From: a virus
Direction: 5' to 3' (one strand)
DNA length: 21,593 nt
IMG/VR virus record: IMGVR_UViG_3300031840_000343
Span: 1 to 21,593 of that record
The notes beneath the pieces were generated by a model. That model had not been told where the DNA came from, did not search any database, and was given only the letters and a program-made list of their open reading frames with translations. The translations under genes were made by a program, and so were the position numbers. Shown here one piece after another: positions 1 through 6,001 of this stretch; within the stretch, counting starts at the first letter, position 1; the number at the start of each line of letters is the position of its first letter.

Positions 1-9
1 ATAAATAAA

Positions 10-237
10 ATGACAAATTTATATCAATGTACATTTTTAGATGAGTTTAGCGAATCTAAAATGATTATTTGCGACCTACCAACGAGCAACCCTAAAGAAA
101 TTTTAAACATCATTAATTCTTGTGGTCTTGAAGGTGGCTTTGAATTTATGACTACATTAAACGGTTTAATATCAATTAAGCAACAGGATGAAAATTTCAA
201 ACCAAATAATAAAACAATAAAATTTTATATCATTTAA
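10..237 (+). CDS. Hypothetical small protein (75 aa)
   Basis: A 75-residue protein that I do not recognise. It has no membrane segment, signal peptide or obvious metal site, and it ends in a hydrophobic stretch (KFYII). It is the first of six small rightward genes that end at the terminator near 1580. The start ATG lies ten bases into the window behind an A-rich leader, so the promoter is outside. Position and size fit an accessory or early phage gene. The call as a real gene rests on its collinearity with the next genes and the short gap (13 bases) to the following start. Confidence 0.6.
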   Translation: MTNLYQCTFLDEFSESKMIICDLPTSNPKEILNIINSCGLEGGFEFMTTLNGLISIKQQDENFKPNNKTIKFYII

Positions 238-250
238 AACAAAAACAATA

Positions 251-373
251 ATGAAAAACTTATCAAAATTATCAAAAAAAGAAATTATAGAAAATTTAGC
301 TATTTCAAGTCTAATAACCTTAAGCGTTTTTTTTATCGCATGTACTTTTGTGGCTATTATATCAATATTTTAA
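251..373 (+). CDS. Small single-pass membrane protein (40 aa)
   Basis: A 40-residue ORF. Residues 1-15 are charged and basic (KKLSKK-like), and residues 17-40 form one hydrophobic segment (ISSLITLSVFFIACTFVAII), so an N-in single-pass inner-membrane protein is likely. It lies 13 bases after the preceding gene and 21 before the next. Its start is preceded by the same A-rich leader (AAAACAAAAACA) as its neighbours. The function is unknown; small phage membrane proteins of this type can act in superinfection exclusion or lysis, but nothing here decides that. Confidence 0.55.
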   Translation: MKNLSKLSKKEIIENLAISSLITLSVFFIACTFVAIISIF

Positions 374-394
374 GAACTTAAAACAAAAAACAAG

Positions 395-1012
395 ATGAAA
401 AATATAATTACACAAAATAGTAAATTAAAAGAAACAAGTAAAAAATTAGGCTTAAGAGTATTTAATTTTGGCATAACCGCATACAAAACTAAAAGCGGTA
501 AATTGACGTGTCCGTTTGCAGATAAATGCGTTAAATTTTGCTATGCTAAAAAAGGGGCTTATATATGGTCTAATGTTGCAAAAGTTTTCGAGCAAAGATA
601 TCAGCTAACAAAAAGTGAAAATTTTATCAATATAATGAAACAAGAAATAATAAAAAAACGTGTAGACTTTTTACGTGTGCATGATAGCGGAGACTTTTAT
701 TCTAATAAGTATTTTTTGGATTGGATGCAAATCGCCAAAAGTTTACCTAATGTAAAATTTTATGCGTATACGAATAGTATACAGATAGTAAAAAATAATA
801 AAAATAATATACCTGAAAATTTTGATTTTATTTTCTCAGATAGTGGTAAACAAGTAAACCTAATAAACAAAAATAAAGATAGGCATACAAAGATATTCAA
901 AACAGAAAACGAACTTTTAGAAGCGGGATATATCAATGCTTCAAAAATAGACTTAAATGCTACTAAATTTATTAATCCAAAAAATAAAAAAGTAGGTTTA
1001 GTTTATCATTAA
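395..1012 (+). CDS. Gp88-family protein
   Basis: A 205-residue protein resembling the phage Gp88 family (named after a mycobacteriophage gene product, biochemical role not established). Family-like features seen here are a cysteine cluster (C39, C45, C49 in CPFADKCVKFCYAKKG), an Asn/Val-rich helix after it, a VHDSGDF motif (residues 95-101) followed by YFLDW, and a strand of the FYAYTNS type near residues 122-128. The conserved Cys and the His-Asp-Ser-Gly-Asp motif suggest a metal- or cluster-binding enzyme, but that is inference. It is the largest gene of the small rightward operon and starts behind the A-rich leader AAAACAAAAAACAAG. Confidence 0.7.
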   Translation: MKNIITQNSKLKETSKKLGLRVFNFGITAYKTKSGKLTCPFADKCVKFCYAKKGAYIWSNVAKVFEQRYQLTKSENFINIMKQEIIKKRVDFLRVHDSGDFYSNKYFLDWMQIAKSLPNVKFYAYTNSIQIVKNNKNNIPENFDFIFSDSGKQVNLINKNKDRHTKIFKTENELLEAGYINASKIDLNATKFINPKNKKVGLVYH

Positions 1013-1038
1013 TTAATAAACATTAAAAATAAAACAAC

Positions 1039-1197
1039 ATGAAACGATACAATGAACTACATAAAAAATTACAAAAAGGTATTATCTCTAATGTAGAGAT
1101 ATTAGAATTAAACTTTTTAGCCTTTGGAAAATCCTATATGGAAAGTAACGATAAAGGAACATTAAAAGAATATAATAAAAAATTAACACTAAAATAA
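1039..1197 (+). CDS. Hypothetical small protein (52 aa)
   Basis: A 52-residue ORF, charged and helix-prone (MKRYNELHKKLQKG at the start), with no recognised domain. It begins 26 bases after the Gp88-like gene behind an A-rich leader (AAAATAAAACAAC) and ends six bases before the next gene, which supports it as a true member of this operon. The pattern resembles short phage proteins with one helix-turn-helix-sized helical pair, but no DNA-binding motif can be claimed. Confidence 0.5.
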   Translation: MKRYNELHKKLQKGIISNVEILELNFLAFGKSYMESNDKGTLKEYNKKLTLK

Positions 1198-1203
1198 AAC
1201 ATC

Positions 1204-1407
1204 ATGACAATTAATATACTTAAAGCTTTAAGAATATATACAAGTAAAAAAGACTTTATTGTTTACACTTTAAAAGATAATACAATTGACAAATATATTT
1301 TAACTAATGATTTGACAAGGCACCGTAAAACCTTTGGCAAAGAATCTAAATTTTTATTAACTGATATATTAAAACAACAACTTAATAATATTACTTTAAA
1401 TTTATAA
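1204..1407 (+). CDS. Hypothetical small protein (67 aa)
   Basis: A 67-residue protein of unknown function with mixed strand and helix character and a basic centre (LTRHRKTFGKESKF). It has no membrane segment or cysteines. It sits six bases after the previous stop and four bases before the next start, in the same A-rich leader style, so it is probably translated as part of the 10-1549 operon. Confidence 0.55.
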   Translation: MTINILKALRIYTSKKDFIVYTLKDNTIDKYILTNDLTRHRKTFGKESKFLLTDILKQQLNNITLNL

Positions 1408-1411
1408 TACT

Positions 1412-1549
1412 ATGAACACATTAACTACAAAAGAATTAATTAAAGAATATAATTTAATTATCGATGAATATTACAAAACAAATCAAGTACATTCTTTGTC
1501 TGATTTTGAAGAAATTATATTAGAATTGAATAAGAGACAAGAAATATAG
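1412..1549 (+). CDS. Hypothetical small acidic protein (45 aa)
   Basis: A 45-residue ORF starting MNTLTTKELIKEYNLIIDEYY and ending NKRQEI. It is predicted to be two amphipathic helices. It is the last gene of the small rightward operon, with the intrinsic terminator beginning about 20 bases after its stop. The function is not recognisable. Confidence 0.5.
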   Translation: MNTLTTKELIKEYNLIIDEYYKTNQVHSLSDFEEIILELNKRQEI

Positions 1550-1570
1550 TAATATACTAAACAACTATAT

Positions 1571-1594
1571 AAAGCCCTTAAAGGGGCTTTTTTT
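1571..1594 (+). terminator. Intrinsic terminator, probably bidirectional
   Basis: AAAGCCC (1571-1577) pairs with GGGCTTT (1584-1590) over a six-base loop, and the T run continues to 1594. This is a clear rho-independent terminator for the rightward small-gene operon. Read on the minus strand the same stem is followed by TTTATATAG, so it may also stop the leftward transcript from 2975, which would then carry a 3' untranslated region of roughly 300 bases. Confidence 0.85.
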
Positions 1595-1910
1595 ATGCTT
1601 AAAACTTAAATAATATATACTACAATTATTTTTGTAATGTATTGATTTTTATTGTTGGTATATTATAGGAAATTAAACCACTACTTTAAACTCAATTTTA
1701 ACACTTCTAACCCACTCAAATATCTTTTTAATACTAAACTATCAAATGAATTTAGATAATAGCTTAGAAGGTCGATTTAACGTGATATGAAAGTTTGGTA
1801 TGTGTAGTATGTCATTTCAATGAATTCAAACCATGCTCAAATAGTGAAATATCTTTTCGATTAAAATCGACTAATCAATTTTGAAAATATAAAAAATAGT
1901 CCGATAAATA
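1595..1910. other. Non-coding stretch between convergent units
   Basis: No convincing ORF on either strand. On the plus strand 1627-1634 reads TATTTTTG, an exact match to the Bacteroidetes -7 box (TAnnTTTG), but there is no TTTG at the expected -33 position. An eight-base inverted repeat GTCGATTT (1771-1778) / AAATCGAC (1864-1871) encloses a shorter one, GTTTG (1793-1797) / CAAAC (1827-1831). The stretch could be a 3' untranslated region of the leftward transcript or hold a small RNA; neither is shown. Confidence 0.5.
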
Positions 1911-2162
1911 TTATATCGTATCTGAGTTAGGTGTTGTAAGAGGAGAACGTGCTAATTTGTGTAGTCTGGACATTGTGTTGATATGATTAGCTTCCATAAT
2001 CATCTTGTATCTAAAATTATATTTCTTGATTCTGGTCAGCTCTTTTTGTGAGAGCTTCCCAGTTTCATTATACTTTAGTAATAATTTCTTTATGTCTAGT
2101 TGTACTTTCTTAGTAGCAACATCATAATACTTTACAAGATTAACTATGTATTTGTCTATCAT
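1911..2162 (-). CDS. Hypothetical basic protein (83 aa)
   Basis: An 83-residue, lysine-rich, largely helical protein (for example VKYYDVATKKVQLDIKKLL, then a basic helix with NFRYKMIMEANHIN). No family recognised. It is the last gene of the leftward cassette. A 20-codon ORF immediately upstream stops within its start (ATGA overlap at 2159-2162), which supports the chosen start. The high pI and small size would suit a nucleic-acid-binding or anti-host protein, but that is only inference. Confidence 0.6.
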   Translation of the reverse strand: MIDKYIVNLVKYYDVATKKVQLDIKKLLLKYNETGKLSQKELTRIKKYNFRYKMIMEANHINTMSRLHKLARSPLTTPNSDTI

Positions 2163-2221
2163 GCCTTATTGTATTTGTCTCTCGAACATAGTCGTTCCAT
2201 AGGGTTTCGCAATGCGTACAT
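2159..2221 (-). CDS. Possible microprotein (20 aa)
   Basis: An ATG at 2221 (minus strand) opens a 20-codon frame, MYALRNPMERLCSRDKYNKA, whose TGA overlaps the ATG of the 83-residue gene (ATGA). Four bases upstream of its start is AGTTAT with an ACA element at the same spacing seen before four rightward units. The translational coupling and the upstream element make it plausible as a leader peptide or microprotein; length alone gives no support. Confidence 0.35.
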   Translation of the reverse strand: MYALRNPMERLCSRDKYNKA

Positions 2222-2223
2222 AA

Positions 2224-2248
2224 AGATAACTATTTTTCTGGTATTTGT
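2224..2248 (-). promoter_or_regulatory. ACA-N14-AGTTATC element
   Basis: On the minus strand ACA (2248-2246) is followed after 14 bases by AGTTATC (2231-2225). The ACA to AGTTAT distance is identical to that of the elements at 3046, 10991, 12710 and 14861. It lies directly upstream of the 20-codon ORF and the 83-residue gene, so it may be an internal promoter for the distal part of the leftward cassette. Confidence 0.45.
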
Positions 2249-2312
2249 TCGCTTATTTTAGATGATTGTTATAAATATAACACATTTGTATTATTTGTTT
2301 AAATTTAAACAA

Positions 2313-2384
2313 TTATCTCCATTCCTCTATTATTGCAAATAAGTACAACATAAAAGGAACGAAGATTGTTAATGATACTATCAT
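2313..2384 (-). CDS. Possible membrane microprotein (23 aa)
   Basis: A 24-codon frame starting at 2384, one base after the stop of the 116-residue gene: MIVSLTIFVPFMLYLFAIIEEWR. Almost all of residues 2-19 are hydrophobic, with acidic and basic residues only at the end, so it would be a single membrane helix. Immediate coupling to the upstream stop and the coherent composition support it; such a short ORF could still be chance. Confidence 0.4.
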   Translation of the reverse strand: MIVSLTIFVPFMLYLFAIIEEWR

Positions 2385-2385
2385 A

Positions 2386-2736
2386 TTAGTCTATCCTTAA
2401 AAACTCACTTGCTGTATGTTCTAAGAACCATTCTTTATTATCTGCATACTTGTTTATTACAGATTCTAAGATTACTAATTCTTCTAACTGGTATTGTCCA
2501 ATCTTACTTACAAGACTTTCTATTTTATTAAGTATATTGGTAGTCATCTCTGGGTCTGATTCGTATATCTTATCAAACTCTTCTCTAACGATAGGTTCTA
2601 TAAGTTTGTTAGTTCTGTTTACTTGTTGCTTTAAATCTTGTCTGTATCTATTGGTATGAGATAAAGATTCATTGGTTTCTAGTAATAACTGTGATAGTAT
2701 TACTGACTTTAGGTAGTTTAATGTTTCTGTGTTCAT
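2386..2736 (-). CDS. Hypothetical helical protein (116 aa)
   Basis: A 116-residue protein, acidic and almost entirely helix-prone, with heptad-like leucines (LNYLKSVILSQLLLETNESL, later YQLEELVILESVINKYADNK). No family recognised. It starts two bases after the stop of the 78-residue gene, so the two are an operon read from the promoter at 3006-3036. The Met at 2736 is the only start that fits this spacing. A coiled-coil or helical-bundle fold is likely; the function is unknown. Confidence 0.65.
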   Translation of the reverse strand: MNTETLNYLKSVILSQLLLETNESLSHTNRYRQDLKQQVNRTNKLIEPIVREEFDKIYESDPEMTTNILNKIESLVSKIGQYQLEELVILESVINKYADNKEWFLEHTASEFLRID

Positions 2737-2738
2737 GA

Positions 2739-2975
2739 TTACTTTTCTATTTGTTCTACGTTATTAAATCTCTTTTTTAATTCTGTTCTTGTTAATGTTC
2801 TACGCACACCATCTTCTCTCATAATCTCATCTAGCACAAAATGTGCTTTATCTAAATAATTTGGTTTCTTTAAATCGAATGTAGTAGTAGATGACCTTAT
2901 CTCATAACACTTATTTGTATCTAAGCATTTCCAACATCTAAATTCAACCGACATCTTATCATCTACTAGCTCCAT
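2739..2975 (-). CDS. Hypothetical protein with CxxC motif (78 aa)
   Basis: A 78-residue protein, first gene of the leftward cassette. Residues 14-23 contain C-W-K-C followed by a third Cys (FRCWKCLDTNKCYEI), reminiscent of half a zinc ribbon; only three cysteines are present, so a canonical four-Cys site is incomplete. The C-terminal part is a charged helix (LTRTELKKRFNNVEQIEK). Its start is about 24-30 bases downstream of the expected transcription start of the TTTG/TATATTTG promoter. Function unknown; a small regulator would fit the context. Confidence 0.65.
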   Translation of the reverse strand: MELVDDKMSVEFRCWKCLDTNKCYEIRSSTTTFDLKKPNYLDKAHFVLDEIMREDGVRRTLTRTELKKRFNNVEQIEK

Positions 2976-3005
2976 TCTTTATGAATAAATTATACTTGTA
3001 CGTAG

Positions 3006-3036
3006 CAAATATATTGATTTATTTTAATGTACCAAA
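3006..3036 (-). promoter_or_regulatory. Bacteroidetes-type promoter for leftward cassette
   Basis: On the minus strand TTTG (3036-3033) is followed after 19 bases by TATATTTG (3013-3006). This matches the Bacteroidetes primary sigma consensus of TTTG at -33 and TAnnTTTG at -7 with normal spacing. Transcription would start near 2999 and read the 2975-1911 genes. Confidence 0.75.
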
Positions 3037-3045
3037 CTTTTTAAC

Positions 3046-3070
3046 ACAAAAATATTAAATAGAGTTATCT
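3046..3070 (+). promoter_or_regulatory. ACA-N14-AGTTATC element before the tail operon
   Basis: ACA (3046-3048), 14 bases, then AGTTATCT (3063-3070), with the ATG of the tail chaperone gene at 3075. If AGTTAT acts as a -10-like box the transcript would be leaderless or nearly so. The element shares exact spacing with copies at 10991, 12710, 14861 and, on the minus strand, 2248-2224. Confidence 0.5.
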
Positions 3071-3074
3071 TAAT

Positions 3075-3788
3075 ATGAATAGCAATGAATTTAACATAAG
3101 CATACCATCATCTGCAAGAGATATTAAGCTTAGACAATGGCAGTCTTACATTGACGTACACAACAAAAATAAAGATGCTGAAGATACAGACTTCTTAGAG
3201 AAGAAGGTAATAAGCATATTTTGTGATATTAGCATGTCTAATGTAAATAAGATACCATTTAGTATCTATACAGATATATTAGAACACTTAACAACTATCT
3301 TAAACGATAAACCAGATTTAGTACATAGGTTTAAGTTAGAAGGTACAGATGGTGTTGTAGTAGAGTTTGGATTGATACCTAACTTTGATAAAATGAGTTA
3401 TGGAGAGTTTGTAGACTTAGAGAAATACTTGTTTGATGAGAAGAACTTACATAGAGCAATGGCAGTCTTATACAGACCATTAAAATCAAGTCACAAAGAT
3501 AACTATCTCATACATGATTACGAAGGTACAGAGTTCTACGCAGAACTGATGAAAGACACTCCTTTAGACGTTGCATTAGCTTCGAGGGTTTTTTTTTATC
3601 GTTTAGCGACAAAATTAGGGAACTATACAATGGCTTATACACTCAAAGAGTTACAACACAAGGAAGCGAACAAGACAGACAAGCTTTCGGAAAAAAATGG
3701 GGAGACTATCAAGCAATATTTACACTCGCTGGAGAAGATGTCAGAAGAATTGGAGAGGTTACAAGACTTCCAGTACATCAATGTTTAA
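3075..3788 (+). CDS. Tail assembly chaperone, short (0-frame) product
   Basis: A 237-residue protein. Residues about 60-175 look like the tail-chaperone-type family common in Bacteroidetes phages, with an IPNFDKMSYGEFVDLEKYL stretch, an AMAVLYRP motif and PLDVALASRVFFY. By analogy with lambda gpG and gpGT, chaperones of this kind bind the tape measure during tail assembly and are made as short and frameshifted long forms. After the T run at 3589-3597 the 0 frame adds 63 more residues, charged and coiled-coil-like. The gene lies first in the tail operon. Its TAA overlaps an ATG in the -1 frame (TAATG at 3786-3790). Confidence 0.7.
   Translation: MNSNEFNISIPSSARDIKLRQWQSYIDVHNKNKDAEDTDFLEKKVISIFCDISMSNVNKIPFSIYTDILEHLTTILNDKPDLVHRFKLEGTDGVVVEFGLIPNFDKMSYGEFVDLEKYLFDEKNLHRAMAVLYRPLKSSHKDNYLIHDYEGTEFYAELMKDTPLDVALASRVFFYRLATKLGNYTMAYTLKELQHKEANKTDKLSEKNGETIKQYLHSLEKMSEELERLQDFQYINV
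3590..3596 (+). other. Slippery site for -1 frameshift (T run)
   Basis: Nine consecutive T residues at 3589-3597 give the heptamer T TTT TTT in phase with the 0-frame codons (X XXY YYZ form). A -1 slip lets both phenylalanine tRNAs re-pair perfectly. RNA-polymerase slippage on the same run is an alternative mechanism. No clear downstream pseudoknot was seen by eye. Confidence 0.65.
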
Positions 3789-3856
3789 TGTATTTAGAGT
3801 ATATTAAAGAGAAATCAGAAATAGAAGAAAGAATTATTAAATCAAAAATGAAATGA
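3596..3856 (+). CDS. -1 frame extension of the tail assembly chaperone
   Basis: The -1 frame is open from 3518 to the TGA at 3854-3856 and contains no ATG until 3788, so most of it can only be made by frameshifting from the upstream gene. A slip at 3590-3596 yields a 260-residue product: residues 1-174 of the short form plus 86 new residues. The extension contains FGKKWGDYQAIFTLAGEDV and EVTRLPVHQCLMYLEYIKEK, which resemble the second part of Bacteroidetes phage chaperones. Its stop overlaps the ATG of the next gene (ATGA at 3853-3856). The 22-codon ATG-initiated part (3788-3856) might also be translated by coupling. Confidence 0.65.
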   Translation, partial: LSFSDKIRELYNGLYTQRVTTQGSEQDRQAFGKKWGDYQAIFTLAGEDVRRIGEVTRLPVHQCLMYLEYIKEKSEIEERIIKSKMK

Positions 3857-4311
3857 CACACGTTTACGACATATTAGACACTATAAAGGATGAGCTACTA
3901 GCTAGTCCTTCAGTAAATACTGTTACTTATGGAGATATTACAGATGTAGACTTAGATAAGACTACTATGTTTCCACTATCACACATATTAATGGATAGTG
4001 TTACATACGGAGAAAGAGTGGTTTCTTTTAACATACAGATACTTTGTGCAGATATTGTAGATTATAATAAAGATAAATCAGACTTTGAGTTGTTTTATGG
4101 TAATGATAATCTACATGATGTACTTAATACACAGTTTGAAGTCATTAACAGACTTATCTCTAAATTAATGAGAGGAGATTTATTTGAGGAGAATTACCAA
4201 GTTACAACACAGCCAACAGCAACACCATTCAAAGAAAGATTTAGCAATGAATTAGCTGGTTGGTCTGTAGACATGACTATTGATATACCTAACGGGATAA
4301 GTATTTGCTAG
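3853..4311 (+). CDS. Putative tail terminator or completion protein
   Basis: A 152-residue protein resembling a small structural protein conserved in flavobacterial phages. It begins with a helix (VYDILDTIKDELLASP), then strands around VNTVTYGDITDVDLDKTT and FPLSHILMD, and a later RFSNELAGWSVDMTIDIPN. The alpha/beta pattern and a position just before a gp10-like gene fit a tail terminator, which caps the tail tube and joins it to the head. Its start overlaps the frameshift product stop, and its stop abuts the next ATG. The role is inferred from fold-like pattern and neighbours. Confidence 0.5.
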   Translation: MTHVYDILDTIKDELLASPSVNTVTYGDITDVDLDKTTMFPLSHILMDSVTYGERVVSFNIQILCADIVDYNKDKSDFELFYGNDNLHDVLNTQFEVINRLISKLMRGDLFEENYQVTTQPTATPFKERFSNELAGWSVDMTIDIPNGISIC

Positions 4312-4833
4312 ATGGATAAAACTAATCTTAAAAAAGCATTAGAAGACTTAGTAGAAGAATATAAAGCTAAACTTAAAGCACAAGCTAAGATTGATAAGAC
4401 TTACGCTACTGGAAAGTTTGCTAACTCTTTTAAGAGTAAAGTAGTTGAAGATGGTTTTGAAATAACTTCTGATGTAGCATATGCTGGAGCTGTTGATGAT
4501 GGTTTAGATGGTGGTAAAAATAAAATAGCTAATATAAGTGCTATAGCCAAGTGGGCAGAAGCTAAGAATATTAGACCAATATCTAAATTAAGTGGTGGTT
4601 ATAAATTTAGAAGGATGAATACTGATAGTAGAAGTGCTTTTAGGTCTATGGTTTCTGCTATAGCTCGGTCAATCCATAAAAAAGGTACTATAAAGAGATT
4701 TAAGTATAAAGGTAGTGAGATATTCAGTAGAGTATATAACTCCATGCAAGAAAAGATAGGAAGTGAGCTTTCAGAAGCTTTCGCTATAGACTTAAAGAAT
4801 GATATAGCTAAAATAATAAATAAAACACAATAA
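4312..4833 (+). CDS. HK97 gp10-like tail completion protein
   Basis: A 173-residue protein with the typical order of HK97 gp10-like neck proteins: N-terminal charged helix (LEDLVEEYKAKLKAQA), a TGKFANSFKSKV segment, then a strand ITSDVAYAGAVDDGLDGG where a residue-rich loop follows the Y-A-x-x-V-x-x-G pattern, and a helical C-terminus. Such proteins help join head and tail. The ATG follows the previous stop with no gap. The family call is from pattern, not from search. Confidence 0.6.
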   Translation: MDKTNLKKALEDLVEEYKAKLKAQAKIDKTYATGKFANSFKSKVVEDGFEITSDVAYAGAVDDGLDGGKNKIANISAIAKWAEAKNIRPISKLSGGYKFRRMNTDSRSAFRSMVSAIARSIHKKGTIKRFKYKGSEIFSRVYNSMQEKIGSELSEAFAIDLKNDIAKIINKTQ

Positions 4834-4834
4834 A

Positions 4835-6001
4835 ATGGCACTAATATTAACAAGAAGTCCTTACTTAATATCCAATCAAGGATTTACAAATGCTGTAATG
4901 TCGTTAAGTATTCAAGATTATACCTTTGAAACTTATCCAACTACCTTAAAAACATACACTCTAACATTTAGAACTCAAGAATACATTGATATATCTCCTT
5001 TAGTTAGAGATTACTTAATAGATAGAGATATAGTAAGCGTAAGCGTTGTTATAAACGGAACTCCTAGTGGTTACTATACAGCATCACATTACGCTGTAGA
5101 TGGTTATGGTTACTATGAAGAAGGTATGAATAAAGACTTTTCTAGTGAATTATACAATAATGGACTTTATGCTGGTAGTAATAACGTTATACAGAGATAC
5201 ACAAACAAAGCTTTAGATATACCATTGCTAAACCCTATGGTTGGTAGTGCAGGATATGATATTAGTGAGAATGCTACAAACACTCTAATAAACTTTTACA
5301 AAGGAAGTGAGTTATTAAGAACAAAGACTACTAATTTTGGTTATTTCTCAACACCTTTGACTCAACTTACTACAGCAGATAGAATACAGTATATTACAGA
5401 AAGTACTTACGATACTTTTGAAGAGAGAGTAGAAGAAGATGGTGGTACATACGAGACTAATTCTTGTATAGAAGCTTTCTTAAAAGAGTTTCCAGACGAG
5501 TACGCTTATTATCCAGCTACTAGAGTGGAGATAGTGCCACAGTCTGACTACAATAGAGCATACAACCTTACAGTACAAAGGATAGACGAGTGTAAATACA
5601 CACCACATAGAATTAGGTTTACTAATAAATTAGGTGTTAAGGAAAACTTATGGTTCTTTAAGAAGTCTAGTGAATCTATAGCTACAGAAAAGGAATCGTT
5701 TAGAACAAATACTTTTAATGATTACGTTAGTGGAGATTTAAGTAAGCACGTTTACAGAAACTACAACTTAAATGGAAAAGAGTCTATGACTTTAAATACT
5801 GGTTTTGTGCCAGAGTCATTTAAGGAAAACTTTAAACAGCTTATGTTATCTGAAAAGGTATGGCTAGATAAAGATGGTGTAGACTTACCTATAAATATAA
5901 AGAACTCTGAATTGCAATTAAAGAAGTCTGTTAATGACAAGCTAATCAACTACACTATAGACATAGAATTTTCATACGATAAGATAAACAACATATTTTA
6001 A
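4835..6001 (+). CDS. Putative tail-tip (distal-tail-like) protein
   Basis: A 388-residue beta-rich protein of a type conserved in Bacteroidetes phages. The C-terminal half contains HRIRFTNKLGVKENLWFFKK, LNTGFVPESFKENFKQLMLSE and VNDKLINYTIDIEFSYDKIN, which fits a distal tail or baseplate component that connects the tail tube with receptor-binding parts. It is followed at once (TAATG overlap) by the large tail-tip protein, so the two are probably assembled together. No enzymatic motif was seen. The exact role is inferred from position. Confidence 0.55.
   Translation: MALILTRSPYLISNQGFTNAVMSLSIQDYTFETYPTTLKTYTLTFRTQEYIDISPLVRDYLIDRDIVSVSVVINGTPSGYYTASHYAVDGYGYYEEGMNKDFSSELYNNGLYAGSNNVIQRYTNKALDIPLLNPMVGSAGYDISENATNTLINFYKGSELLRTKTTNFGYFSTPLTQLTTADRIQYITESTYDTFEERVEEDGGTYETNSCIEAFLKEFPDEYAYYPATRVEIVPQSDYNRAYNLTVQRIDECKYTPHRIRFTNKLGVKENLWFFKKSSESIATEKESFRTNTFNDYVSGDLSKHVYRNYNLNGKESMTLNTGFVPESFKENFKQLMLSEKVWLDKDGVDLPINIKNSELQLKKSVNDKLINYTIDIEFSYDKINNIF

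Noticed and set aside
3788-3856. 22-codon ORF as an independent gene between chaperone and terminator genes
   Set aside because: It is the end of the longer open -1 frame, so it is better explained as part of the frameshift product.
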